Below, piece by piece: positions 47,102 to 55,271 of a stretch of DNA of 64,000 nucleotides. The translations under genes were made by a program, and so were the position numbers. The DNA is taken from positions 496,001 to 560,000 of the forward strand of contig NZ_CP085335.1 of the NCBI RefSeq assembly GCF_020618475.1, in the 5' to 3' direction. Under the pieces are notes generated by a model. That model did no database searches. It was not told where the DNA came from and saw nothing but the letters and a program-made list of their open reading frames with translations. The stretch is from Haladaptatus halobius (GTDB lineage: Archaea > Halobacteriota > Halobacteria > Halobacteriales > Haladaptataceae). The first letter of the stretch is position 1. Every line of letters begins with the position of its first letter.

Positions 47102-48109
47102 ATGGACTGCGACAAGTGCGACCGGGAAGCGGTCATGCACGCTGCGTACTCGGGGCTGCATCTCTGCGACGACCACTTCTGTCGGTCGGTCGAAAAACGC
47201 GTCCGACGGCGCATCCGCGACGATAATCTGCTCCCGGCGTCCGCCACGCCCAACGACCCACAGATGTGGCTCGTCGGCCTCTCCGGCGGCAAAGATAGCG
47301 TCGTCCTCACGCAGATTCTCCACGAGACATTCGCCGACGACCCGCGCGTCGAGATAGTCGCGTTGACGATTCACGAGGGAATCGAAGGCTACCGCGACAA
47401 GAGTTTGGACGCCTGCCTCGAACTCACCGACGACCTCGAAATCCGCCACGAGGTCGTCACCTACGAGGAGGAGTTCGACGTGCGGATGGACGACGTGGTC
47501 GAAAAAGATCCCGAAAACATGGCTGCGTGCGCCTACTGCGGTGTGTTCCGACGCGACTTGCTCTCGAAGTACGCCGAGGAGTACGGGGCGGACAAACTGC
47601 TCACCGGCCACAATCTGGATGACGAAGCCGAAACCGCGCTGATGAACTTCCTCGAAGGCGACGTCGCTCAGATCGCCAAGCACTTCGACGCGAGTCTCGG
47701 CGGATTCGAGGACGACGCGCGAGGAAGTTCGAACGACGAGGACGCCCCGACGAGAAGCGACCAAGACGCCTTCGTCCCGCGTGCGAAACCGCTCCGAGAC
47801 GTTCCCGAAAAGGAGGTCGCGCTGTACGCGCACCTCGAAAATCTGCCCGCGCACATCACCGAGTGCCCGCACTCCAGCGAGGCTTACCGCGCCGAGATTC
47901 AGAAGTTGATGCTCTCGCTGGAAGAAAATCACCCCGGAACGCGCCACTCCATCATGGCCGGGTACGAGGAGCTCGCCGCGCTCGCCGCGGACGAGTTCGG
48001 CGCCGGCGAAGGGAAGCGCCAACTCGGTGAGTGCGAGCGGTGCGGCGCGTCCACGACCCGCGACGTGTGTCGGAAGTGCGCGCTCGTGGACGCGATTCAC
48101 GCGGTGTAG
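47102..48109 (+). CDS. ncsA: tRNA 2-thiolation protein NcsA
   Basis: 335 residues. An N-terminal zinc finger (DCDKCDREA, LCDDHFC), the PP-loop SGGKDSVVLTQIL, CAYCGVFRRDLL with catalytic/iron-sulfur Cys residues, GHNLDDEAETALMNFLEGD, TECPHSSEAYR and a C-terminal zinc ribbon (CERCGASTTRDVCRKCALVDAI). In haloarchaea NcsA uses sulfur delivered by SAMP2, activated by UbaA, to thiolate wobble uridine. The gene order ncsA next to the cdrS-ftsZ2 region is the one I recall from other Halobacteria. ATG at 47102. Confidence 0.93.
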   Translation: MDCDKCDREAVMHAAYSGLHLCDDHFCRSVEKRVRRRIRDDNLLPASATPNDPQMWLVGLSGGKDSVVLTQILHETFADDPRVEIVALTIHEGIEGYRDKSLDACLELTDDLEIRHEVVTYEEEFDVRMDDVVEKDPENMAACAYCGVFRRDLLSKYAEEYGADKLLTGHNLDDEAETALMNFLEGDVAQIAKHFDASLGGFEDDARGSSNDEDAPTRSDQDAFVPRAKPLRDVPEKEVALYAHLENLPAHITECPHSSEAYRAEIQKLMLSLEENHPGTRHSIMAGYEELAALAADEFGAGEGKRQLGECERCGASTTRDVCRKCALVDAIHAV

Positions 48110-48139
48110 TTTCCGCTTTCTCACGTATAGTTGAGAAAA

Positions 48140-48593
48140 CTTATCGTCCGCTATCACGACGCCGTAGGCTGTCCTCCAGACGACGGTTTCTCGCGTTCGG
48201 TGCCGCCACGGCGTTCGCCGGCTGTATGACGGTGGCGGACGAGCCGCCGAAACCGGGTTCGACGCAATCGACGAATCCTGACAGACACATCTACGGAGCC
48301 GACGGTGAGTGATCGAGTTTCGGCTGTAACGCGAGTAATACGCGCGGAGTCGCCGACGGAAAAGCACCCGTGGTGTGTCCGAACGGTGGCGGGTCGAGGT
48401 TCCACAGACGACGTATTACGAACCACTCGTCGCGGATAGACGCGTGTATCTGCCGAACCCCACCGAACTTCGCGTTTACGACGCGGCGGACGGTTCCGAA
48501 CTGTGGACGAAGGTGAACGTCGATACGACGCCACTCGTTCGTGGCGGTATCGTTTATGCAGGCGTCGGTAACCGACTGCTCGCGCTGGAGTAG
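48140..48593 (+). pseudogene. Tat-lipoprotein PQQ β-propeller remnant
   Basis: SSRRRFLAFGAATAFAGCMTV is a twin-arginine signal with a lipobox (AFAGC), but no ATG or GTG precedes it in frame and the frame ends at 48312. In another frame SERWRVEVPQTTYYEPLVADRRVYLP, LRVYDAADGSELWTK and VYAGVGNRLLALE (stop at 48593) give two propeller blades. Most of the internal blades expected in such a protein are missing. A TATA-like AAACTTATC at about 48136 survives. It is clearly a decayed, internally deleted gene. Confidence 0.65.
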
Positions 48594-48625
48594 GTCGTTC
48601 CGCGAAAAGGAATAGTTTCGGCGAA

Positions 48626-49816
48626 CTACCGAATTACGTCGAGACCGTTGTTCTGTTCTACCTCGTCGCGGCCCCCGTCGCTCTGCGTGCCGAAGGTGCC
48701 GCCGCTGACGCTATCGACGTTGTTGCTGGCGTCGTACGACTGTGCGTTCACGTCGCGCATCTTCTCGCGCGAACGGTCGGCCTGCTTCTGAGTCGTCGGG
48801 CCGAGCACCTGCGCGCTCTGGACGCCGGTCATGATCGCCATGACGCGAACCTTGCTCTTGTAGTTCTCCTGGATGCGCGCGCCCCAGATGACGTTGGCGT
48901 TCGCTTCGAGGCGTTCGGTGATGTTGGCCGCGATGCCCTCCGCCTCTTTCAGCGTGAGGTCGGGACCGCCCGTGATGTGGACGAGACCGCCCGACGCTCC
49001 GCGGTAGTCCACGTCGAGAAGCGGGTGGTTCATCGCATCGCGCACCACTTCCTCGGTTTTGTTCTTGTCCTGCGTCTCGCCGACGAGCATCACCGCGACG
49101 CCGCCTTGGTTCATGATGGACGTCATGTCGGCGTAGTCGAGGTTGATGAGGCTCGGCTGTGTGATGGTCTCCGAGATACCTTTCACCGTCTCGGCGATGA
49201 TCTGATCCATCACCGAGAACGCCTTGCCAATCGGGAGATTTGGGACGTAGTCGAGGAGACGGTTGTTGTCGAGGACGATGATGGAGTCGGCCTCGTTGCG
49301 GAGGTTTTCGAGTCCCTCCTCCGCTTTCACGGTTCGGGCACGCTCGACGTTGAACGGCGTGGAAACCATACCCACGACGATAGCGCCCTGGTCTTTGGCG
49401 ATCTTCGAGACGACCGGCGCCGCACCGGTACCCGTTCCGCCGCCCATGCCCGCGGTCACGAAGACGAGGTCGGCGTCGCCGAGCACTTCCTTGACGGTTC
49501 CCCGTGCCATCTCCGTGGCACGTTCTCCCATCTGCGGGTCGCCACCCGCGCCGAGGCCGGACGTCAGGGACTTCCCGACGAGAATCTTCGTGTCGGCCTC
49601 GATCATCTTCAGGTGTTGTTTGTCCGTGTTGATGGCGACCGTGTCAGCGCCATCGACGCCGATGTTGTACAGGCGATTGATGGTGTTGTTCCCCGCGCCG
49701 CCACAGCCGACGATGACGATTCGGGGGTCGCCGAACTCGTCGTCCGTCGTCGCGGCGTCCATCTCACGCTGCTCGGATTCTGCGTTCTCCAGCGCTTCTT
49801 GAACGATGTCCTGCAT
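48626..49816 (-). CDS. ftsZ2: Tubulin-like cell division GTPase FtsZ2
   Basis: 396 residues. [19 protein letters not shown] is the FtsZ2 N-terminus. The GTPase domain has [16 protein letters not shown], the tubulin signature [31 protein letters not shown] and [23 protein letters not shown]; the C-terminal domain follows ([28 protein letters not shown]) with a long disordered tail ending NGLDVIR. FtsZ2 drives constriction, with FtsZ1 organising the ring. Only three bases separate it from cdrS, forming the cdrS-ftsZ2 operon known in haloarchaea. Confidence 0.95.
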   Translation of the reverse strand: MQDIVQEALENAESEQREMDAATTDDEFGDPRIVIVGCGGAGNNTINRLYNIGVDGADTVAINTDKQHLKMIEADTKILVGKSLTSGLGAGGDPQMGERATEMARGTVKEVLGDADLVFVTAGMGGGTGTGAAPVVSKIAKDQGAIVVGMVSTPFNVERARTVKAEEGLENLRNEADSIIVLDNNRLLDYVPNLPIGKAFSVMDQIIAETVKGISETITQPSLINLDYADMTSIMNQGGVAVMLVGETQDKNKTEEVVRDAMNHPLLDVDYRGASGGLVHITGGPDLTLKEAEGIAANITERLEANANVIWGARIQENYKSKVRVMAIMTGVQSAQVLGPTTQKQADRSREKMRDVNAQSYDASNNVDSVSGGTFGTQSDGGRDEVEQNNGLDVIR

Positions 49817-49819
49817 CGT

Positions 49820-49999
49820 TTACACCTTCGCCCAAGTGCGCTTGTTCGTGGTCTCGGTTCCCGCGCCGTCGTGCTCGTTGAGCATATCGCGGACGGCAGC
49901 TCGGATCGCTTCGCTCCGGTTCGGGAACTCGCCGGTTTCGACCATCTGTTCGACTTCTTCGATTTGCTGTTTTGGGATTCGTAGTGTCACGCGCTCCAT
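49820..49999 (-). CDS. cdrS: Ribbon-helix-helix regulator CdrS
   Basis: 59 residues: the β-strand [19 protein letters not shown], then [21 protein letters not shown], which is a complete RHH (CopG-type) fold, and a short tail. In Halobacterium and Haloferax, CdrS (cell division regulator short) is co-transcribed with ftsZ2 and controls cell-division genes. The frame is open further upstream to 50083, but the ATG at 49999 gives the standard start. A leader of about 125 bases with palindromes precedes it. Confidence 0.9.
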   Translation of the reverse strand: MERVTLRIPKQQIEEVEQMVETGEFPNRSEAIRAAVRDMLNEHDGAGTETTNKRTWAKV

Positions 50000-50020
50000 A
50001 GTTGGATTCCCCTTGTATCG

Positions 50021-50058
50021 GTAAGACGACACGCGGCGAACGATATCGTCCGTCTTAC
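50021..50058. promoter_or_regulatory. Spaced half-sites GTAAGAC ... GTCTTAC
   Basis: GTAAGAC at 50021-50027 and its inverted complement GTCTTAC at 50052-50058, 24 bases apart, in the leader of cdrS. They use the same half-site as the two compact palindromes nearby, so they may be a weaker or looped operator. Confidence 0.45.
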
Positions 50059-50106
50059 GCCATTCAGGTGGCCGAGACGCCATAATTCGACCGGGTAGTT
50101 GCTGGC

Positions 50107-50124
50107 GTAAGACAATCGTCTTAC
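50107..50124. promoter_or_regulatory. Palindromic operator GTAAGAC-AATC-GTCTTAC
   Basis: A perfect inverted repeat with a four-base centre. It lies about 27-45 bases downstream of the minus-strand TATA box at 50150-50158, so it covers or immediately follows the expected transcription start of cdrS-ftsZ2. A ribbon-helix-helix dimer pair (CdrL or CdrS) is the likely ligand. Confidence 0.6.
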
Positions 50125-50149
50125 GTAGAAGTATCCAACAAAGGCACAG

Positions 50150-50158
50150 TATATATAA
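50150..50158 (-). promoter_or_regulatory. TATA box of the cdrS-ftsZ2 operon
   Basis: TATATATAA (minus: TTATATATA), the clearest TATA box in the region. It predicts a start near 50127 and a leader of about 125 bases for cdrS. Confidence 0.55.
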
Positions 50159-50170
50159 TTAACGGCGCGC

Positions 50171-50188
50171 GTAAAACAAGCGTTTTAC
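50171..50188. promoter_or_regulatory. Palindromic operator GTAAAAC-AAGC-GTTTTAC
   Basis: A second perfect inverted repeat with the same half-site except G to A. It lies just upstream of the cdrS TATA box and overlaps the stop codon of cdrL. Confidence 0.55.
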
Positions 50189-50724
50189 GACGAGTCCAAA
50201 ACGTCTGCCGAAGGCGTTCTCCGCCCGCAACCCGGGCAGAACGCCCAGTCTGAGCGAATCTCGTCACCGCAGTCACAGAAAACGCGGTGGGTCGCTTTCT
50301 CCCCGCAGTTCGGGCAGTAGACGTGTCCGGAGTCCAACGATTCGCCACACTGGCCGCACGTATTACCTTTCTGACGTGTGTCGGCGGTCGTCCGACGCGC
50401 GGATTCCGTCTCGTTCGGCGTCGCCGTCCCTTGTGACTCTGCGTTTTCTCGTGCGCGAACCTCGCCGGCACCTTCGACGGTGACGTTGACGTTGATGTCT
50501 TGCGCGCGGTCACCCCCGCTCGAGCCGCCGAGTCGTTGGTCGATGAGCGCGTCCACGCGCTCATCGAGGGCGGCGTCGAGGCTTCCTTCGGCGCGGTCCA
50601 TGGCGTCGCTGTGGCCGTCCAAATACTCGCGGAGTGCCTCGCGCATCACCTCGCTCTTGGAGGCGTCGAGCGATTCTATCCGCTCGATGAGGTCGTCATC
50701 CGCCCGAAATGTTATCTTGCTCAT
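50185..50724 (-). CDS. cdrL: Ribbon-helix-helix/zinc-ribbon regulator CdrL
   Basis: 179 residues. N-terminal RHH domain (SKITFRADDDLIERIESLDASKSEVMREALREYL), an acidic linker (residues about 40-115), and a double zinc ribbon (NTCGQCGESL, YCPNCGEKATHRVFCDCGDE, FCPGCGRR). CdrL (long) is the known upstream partner that acts at the cdrS-ftsZ2 promoter. The ATG at 50724 is preceded by a GAGGTGG Shine-Dalgarno-like sequence; a GTG three codons upstream is less likely. Its promoter region (AAGAATTATTATTC near 50810) is shared with the divergent tRNA gene. Confidence 0.88.
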   Translation of the reverse strand: MSKITFRADDDLIERIESLDASKSEVMREALREYLDGHSDAMDRAEGSLDAALDERVDALIDQRLGGSSGGDRAQDINVNVTVEGAGEVRARENAESQGTATPNETESARRTTADTRQKGNTCGQCGESLDSGHVYCPNCGEKATHRVFCDCGDEIRSDWAFCPGCGRRTPSADVLDSS

Positions 50725-50849
50725 GTCGGCCACCTCGTTATGTACGTGTTCCGATACACACAGCCTACCATACTTGAACCTTTCTGTCTTCCCTCTGCGT
50801 GGCCCCGAATAATAATTCTTAAGTCCGGCAGCGGGATAGGTGTGAGTGC

Positions 50850-50923
50850 CCGCCCTTAGCTCAGACTGGTAGAGCAGTCGACTGTAGATCGACTTGTCCC
50901 CCGTTCAAATCGGGGAGGGCGGA
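50850..50923 (+). tRNA. tRNA-Tyr (GUA)
   Basis: A full cloverleaf of 74 bases: acceptor CCGCCCT/AGGGCGG, D-arm with GCTC..GAGC, anticodon stem AGTCGA/TCGACT with loop CTGTAGA (anticodon GTA), variable loop, T-arm CCCCGTTCAAATCGGGG and discriminator A. No intron is present. TTCTTAAG at about 50816-50823 is a suitable TATA box 30 bases upstream, and a T-run follows at 50925. Confidence 0.95.
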
Positions 50924-51231
50924 CTTTTCCTGCGAACATCGTGAGAAGTGAACAGTCTGATCGAGGCGATTCGAGCGAAATTCCGCCGATACTCCGGTTC
51001 TACTGGCGGTAGTCGGCATCCCGGAACGAATTCAATTCGATTGGATAGGGTCGTGAGAGCGTGACGGTGATTCCATGCAGTTTTCGAGACGGATACGTGA
51101 TACTACTTTCCGGTTCTCAAACTGGCCATCCGAAAAAAGCCCCGTAAACGCCCATTTCGGGCGATTTCCCCCGCGTGTGACTGAATCTGGTAAATATAAT
51201 AATTTCGATGGGAGACGGTGTAATACGTTTC
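50924..51231. other. 308-base intergenic region after tRNA-Tyr
   Basis: Starts with CTTTTCC, a likely archaeal terminator for the tRNA. The part near 51190-51210 is AT-rich (TAAATATAATAATTTC) and may terminate the SLC13 gene transcript that converges on it. No gene was seen. Confidence 0.4.
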
Positions 51232-53094
51232 TCATACTCCCCAGAAGATGGCGATCCCGAGCACAGTCACCACCGACAAGATCAGCTGCAGCGGCGCGCC
51301 GACGCGGAAGTAGTCGGTGAACTTGTACCCGCCTGGTCCGTAGACGAGGAGGTTCGTCTGGTAGCCGATGGGCGTCATGAAGTCGGCGCTGGAGGCGAAC
51401 GTCACCGCGAGGACGAACGCGAAGGCGTTGCCGCCGACGCGGCTCGCCGTCTCGACCGCGACGGGGAGCATGAGGATGACGCTCGCGCTGTTGCTGACGA
51501 CCGCGGTTACGAGCGTCGTGATGACGTAAAACAGCCAGAGTACGCCGATCACGGGGAGGAACTCCGCGCTCGTCGCCACCAGCGCGCCGATGAGATCCGC
51601 CGCGCCCGTTCGCTCGAACGCGATGCCGAGCGGGATGAGGCCCGCGAGGAGGAAGATCACGTCCCACTCGACCGAGTCGTACAGCTCGTTCGGCTTCACG
51701 ATTCCCGTCAGTATCATGGCGACGACGCCCGCGAGCGCGGTGGTGAGGATGTCGAAGACGCCCAGCGCGGCCAGTCCGACGACGCCGAGGACGATGACGA
51801 CGGCGACGGGAATCTTCGACCGCCGGTAGTCGGGTTCGCTGGGCACCTGCGCGACGACGAAATCGCGACTCGTCGCCAGCCGGTTGATGCTGTCCTCCGT
51901 CGCCTGCACGAGTAGCGTGTCGCCCCGGCGGATCTGCGTCTGTTGCATTCGCTCGCGGAGTAACTCCGACCCTCGCCGAATGGCGAGAACGTTCGCGTCG
52001 TAGCGTTCGCGGAAGGTCGAACTTTCCAGCGTCTCGGTGACGAGCGACGACCACGACGGGACGACGAGTTCGACGAGATTTTGTCCCGCTTGGTCGGCAG
52101 CAAGTTCCTCCTCGGTCACCTGCGAGAAAGCGACCAGCGACAACCCCTCGGTTATCATCAGTTCGCGGAGCGTGCTGAAGTCGGCACGAACGATGAGCAC
52201 GTCTCCCGGGCGAATCGTCTTCCCCGCGAGTGGTTCCATGAACGTCGCTTCCTCTCTCACCAACTGGAGGACGTCCACGTCGAGGTCGATCTCCGCCAAC
52301 GTCTCCTCGACCGTTCGACCGACCAACGCCGAGTTCGTGCCCACGACGACTTCGGTCAGGTAGGGCGTCAGCTCGTAATCCTCGAGGATGTCTTCCTCGG
52401 GGCTGATTCGTTCCGGAATAAGTCGGCGTCCGACGGTCATGAGATACACCGTGCCGACGACGAAGACGACGGCTCCTAGCTTCGTGAACTCGAACATCGA
52501 AAATCGATGGAGTGAGGGATACTCCCCGGCGAGTCGCGCGGTGACGCTACTGGCGATGAGGTTCGTTGAGGTGCCGATGAGCGTGAGCATCCCGCCGACC
52601 ATCGAGGCGTAGGACAGCGGGATGAGCAGTTTGGAGGGCGAGGTTCGTCCTCGATTTGCGAGGTCGGAGACGACGGGGACGAGCATGGCGACGATGGGCG
52701 TGTTGTTGAGGACGCCGGACGGAATGCCCGCAAACGCGAGCGTCGCCGCGAGTTGCTTGCGTTCGTCGGTGCCCGCGAACGAGGCCATCCGCTCCCCGAG
52801 TTCCTGCACTGCCCCGGTTCGACTGATACCCGAACTCAAGACGAGCATCGCCAACACCGTGATGGTCGCCTCGTTCGAGAACCCCGAGATTCCCTCCTCG
52901 GGCGAGATGCCGGTCACCGGCCCGAGGACGATGAGGACGACCATTACGATGATGGCGGTGATGTCGGGCGGAAATATCTCCGTGGCGAACATGACGAACG
53001 TCGCCACTGCGATGGCGAACACGACGGCCATCTCGGGCGTCAGCTCCGGAATCGCCGGACCGTTCTGGACGAGAACGAAGACGGACGGAACCAT
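51232..53094 (-). CDS. SLC13-family (DASS) permease with TrkA-C domains
   Basis: 620 residues. The first half has helices and the family motif SGISRTGAVQELGERM ... GVLNNTPIVAMLVPVV and LSYASMVGGMLTLIGTSTNLIASS. Two TrkA-C (RCK_C) domains occupy about residues 215-390 (LVGRTVEETL, LVREEATFMEPLAGKTIRPGDVLIVR, LAIRRGSELLRERMQQTQIRRGDTLLVQA). The second half has VEWDVIFLLAGLIPLGIAFERTG, TAVVSNSASVILMLPVAV and FMTPIGYQTNLLVYGPGGY. Sodium-coupled dicarboxylate or sulfate uptake is usual for the family. The real start could be internal; GTG at 53094 gives a short, plausible N-terminus. Confidence 0.9.
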   Translation of the reverse strand: MVPSVFVLVQNGPAIPELTPEMAVVFAIAVATFVMFATEIFPPDITAIIVMVVLIVLGPVTGISPEEGISGFSNEATITVLAMLVLSSGISRTGAVQELGERMASFAGTDERKQLAATLAFAGIPSGVLNNTPIVAMLVPVVSDLANRGRTSPSKLLIPLSYASMVGGMLTLIGTSTNLIASSVTARLAGEYPSLHRFSMFEFTKLGAVVFVVGTVYLMTVGRRLIPERISPEEDILEDYELTPYLTEVVVGTNSALVGRTVEETLAEIDLDVDVLQLVREEATFMEPLAGKTIRPGDVLIVRADFSTLRELMITEGLSLVAFSQVTEEELAADQAGQNLVELVVPSWSSLVTETLESSTFRERYDANVLAIRRGSELLRERMQQTQIRRGDTLLVQATEDSINRLATSRDFVVAQVPSEPDYRRSKIPVAVVIVLGVVGLAALGVFDILTTALAGVVAMILTGIVKPNELYDSVEWDVIFLLAGLIPLGIAFERTGAADLIGALVATSAEFLPVIGVLWLFYVITTLVTAVVSNSASVILMLPVAVETASRVGGNAFAFVLAVTFASSADFMTPIGYQTNLLVYGPGGYKFTDYFRVGAPLQLILSVVTVLGIAIFWGV

Positions 53095-53318
53095 CCAGCG
53101 CGAACCGCGACGCCCATGCAGTAAAGAATGCAGTGTAAAACGGTCGTAGTCGCGTCGTACCGCGTCGATAACGCGTCGATTCTCCCTCGATATCCGCGGT
53201 CGACTCCTCGATGCAGAAATCGATACTGCCAGCTGCGGAAACGCCCCGGTCGAGTCGGTCGTCGAGGCCGTCTTGCTGGCACGTCAATACTTTTGATACG
53301 TCGGATCAACTTCGAGGT

Positions 53319-54500
53319 ATGCCGACACGCGTTCCTGATTCTGAGTTCGAAGACCGTCTCGCTGACGTACGCGAGAAGCTCGGTGAAGCGGGTGCCGACG
53401 CGGGCGTCTGGTTCGGTGCGACGAGCATCGAGTATCTCACCGGCTTCGACCATATTCAGACCGAACGGCCGGTCGTTCTCGCCGTGACCGACGACCGAAT
53501 CGAGATAACGATGCCACGGCTCGAAGTCGAGCGCGTCCAGCCTAACCCGCGCATCGACGCAGTGCACCACTACTTCGACTACCCGGGCGGCAAGCCGCTC
53601 GAAGTCGCCGCCGAGATGCTCTCCGGTCTCGACGCGCGGATGGTCGCGGCGGACGCCGACGGCGCGCCGGGCGTGATGGGCTACGACGGCCCGTCCCTCT
53701 CGGAGTTCGTGGAGGTCGAATCGCAGGACTGGGTGAGTCGGATGCGCTGGGCGAAATCAGACGCCGAGGTCGCGCTCATTCGCGAGTCGGCGAGGTGGGG
53801 GAACCTCGCCCACCGATATCTCGCCGACTACACCGAACCCGGAGCGCATCCGGCCACCGTCAGCCAGCGAGCTTCGATGGATGCCTCCCGTGCTATGCTC
53901 GATACGCTCGGCGACCGTTACGTCGCGCGCACGCGCGGAGACGGCCCCGCACGCGCGGGTTACATCACCGGGCCGCAGACCGCGCTCCCGCACGGACACA
54001 CCGCGAACCGCCGAATCGAGGAAGGTGACGTGCTCGTCACGGGGGCGTCCGCCAACGTCGACGGGTATTACTCCGAGTTGGAGCGGACGATGTTCGTCGG
54101 CGATCCGACGGACGAACAGGCGCACTATTTCGAGTTGATGCTCGAAGCGCAGACCATCGCCATCGACGCGCTGGGGCCAGGTGTCCCGTTGTCGTACGTC
54201 GACCAGCAGGTATGGGACTACTTCGAAGAGCAGGGCGTCACCGACCTCGCACAGCACCACGTCGGCCACAACATCGGAATGGGCGGGCACGAACCGCCCT
54301 ACATCGACCGCGGCTGGGGGGAGCACGTGGACGACGGCGACGCCGAGATGGAGCCCGGTCACGTTTACACCATCGAACCCGGACTCTACACCGATACGTA
54401 CGGGTATCGTCACTCGGACACAGTCGCCGTCACGGAAGACGGGACGGAGATGCTGACCTACTATCCCCGCGACTTTGAATCAAACGTAATCACGTGGTAG
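53319..54500 (+). CDS. M24-family (Xaa-Pro peptidase/creatinase-like) protein with altered metal site
   Basis: 393 residues: N-terminal creatinase domain (GVWFGATSIEYLTGFDHIQTERPVVLAV, VSRMRWAKSDAEVALIRESAR) and a pita-bread catalytic domain. Key segments are GASANVDGYYSELERTMF (the second Asp ligand is Glu), HHVGHNIGMGGHEPPY, HVYTIEPGLY and YGYRHSDTVAVTEDG (the last Glu ligand of R-x-E-D is Ser). Not all metal ligands of Xaa-Pro aminopeptidase are kept, so it may be a creatinase-like, metal-independent enzyme. ATG at 53319; TTTTGATACG lies about 25 bases upstream. Confidence 0.82.
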   Translation: MPTRVPDSEFEDRLADVREKLGEAGADAGVWFGATSIEYLTGFDHIQTERPVVLAVTDDRIEITMPRLEVERVQPNPRIDAVHHYFDYPGGKPLEVAAEMLSGLDARMVAADADGAPGVMGYDGPSLSEFVEVESQDWVSRMRWAKSDAEVALIRESARWGNLAHRYLADYTEPGAHPATVSQRASMDASRAMLDTLGDRYVARTRGDGPARAGYITGPQTALPHGHTANRRIEEGDVLVTGASANVDGYYSELERTMFVGDPTDEQAHYFELMLEAQTIAIDALGPGVPLSYVDQQVWDYFEEQGVTDLAQHHVGHNIGMGGHEPPYIDRGWGEHVDDGDAEMEPGHVYTIEPGLYTDTYGYRHSDTVAVTEDGTEMLTYYPRDFESNVITW

Positions 54501-54568
54501 CTCGCCGCTAACACGAATGACGAGACGACCCCAAACCCTTATTTTGCATCGAAACGTCCGCCTTATCA

Positions 54569-55252
54569 ATGGCTTCTCGCCTCGAATTTCGGAGCGGGTC
54601 GGGCGAGGATTCGGACGAACTCGACGTGACGTTCACCGAATGGCTCGCAGGGCTGAAATCCCATGGGAGCAACCTGCTCGTCACCGGTGACGTACCCAGT
54701 GAGACGAGCGCCGCGTTCAGTCGGACGCTCTTCGGAGAAGGGCAACGAACGCGCGTTCTCGCACTCACCGACCCGACCGCGCTCGACGCCGACGCGCATC
54801 TTCCGGCCTCGTCCGACGATCCGAACACCCGCGTCGTCGACCGTCGAATCGACCGGCGAGCCGCGGCGGCCACCGCGACCACTGCTTCATCAGAGTTCGA
54901 CCGAGAGACGCTCCGGACGGAGGTGATCTCCGCTATCGGTCGCTGCGGCGTCGAAGTCGGGGGATTCGATCCCGCCGAACTTCGTCTCGGCGTCGACTCC
55001 GTCGAGGCGCTCTCCGGCGGCGACGACCTCGTCACGCTCGAACAGTTTCTCCGTAGTCTCACCGCCATCGTCCGAGGTAGCTCCGGAATGGCTCACTACC
55101 ACCTTCGCCTGTCGGACGACGACCCGCTCGTGGACGACCTTTCGTCGCTGTTCGACGCGCGAATCGAACTCCGGAAGCGACCAGGACGGGCCGAACAGCG
55201 GTGGCACGTTCCTGCGCTCGATGAGACGACTCACTGGGTAGAACTATCGTAA
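54569..55252 (+). CDS. DUF7504-family protein of the CHAT module
   Basis: 227 residues. It begins with a RecA/KaiC-like strand (SHGSNLLVTGDVPSETSAAFSRTLF, RTRVLALTDPTALDADAH) that lacks a real Walker A, and ends with a β-rich part (GMAHYHLRLSDDDPLVDDLSSLFDARIELRKR, RAEQRWHVPAL). Members recalled as DUF7504 accompany CHAT-like proteins and DUF7503 peptides in Halobacteria. 19 bases separate it from the CHAT gene, so both form one operon. Function unknown; a regulatory or scaffold role for the peptidase is inference. Confidence 0.7.
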   Translation: MASRLEFRSGSGEDSDELDVTFTEWLAGLKSHGSNLLVTGDVPSETSAAFSRTLFGEGQRTRVLALTDPTALDADAHLPASSDDPNTRVVDRRIDRRAAAATATTASSEFDRETLRTEVISAIGRCGVEVGGFDPAELRLGVDSVEALSGGDDLVTLEQFLRSLTAIVRGSSGMAHYHLRLSDDDPLVDDLSSLFDARIELRKRPGRAEQRWHVPALDETTHWVELS

Positions 55253-55271
55253 TCGGTATACACCACCTGCT

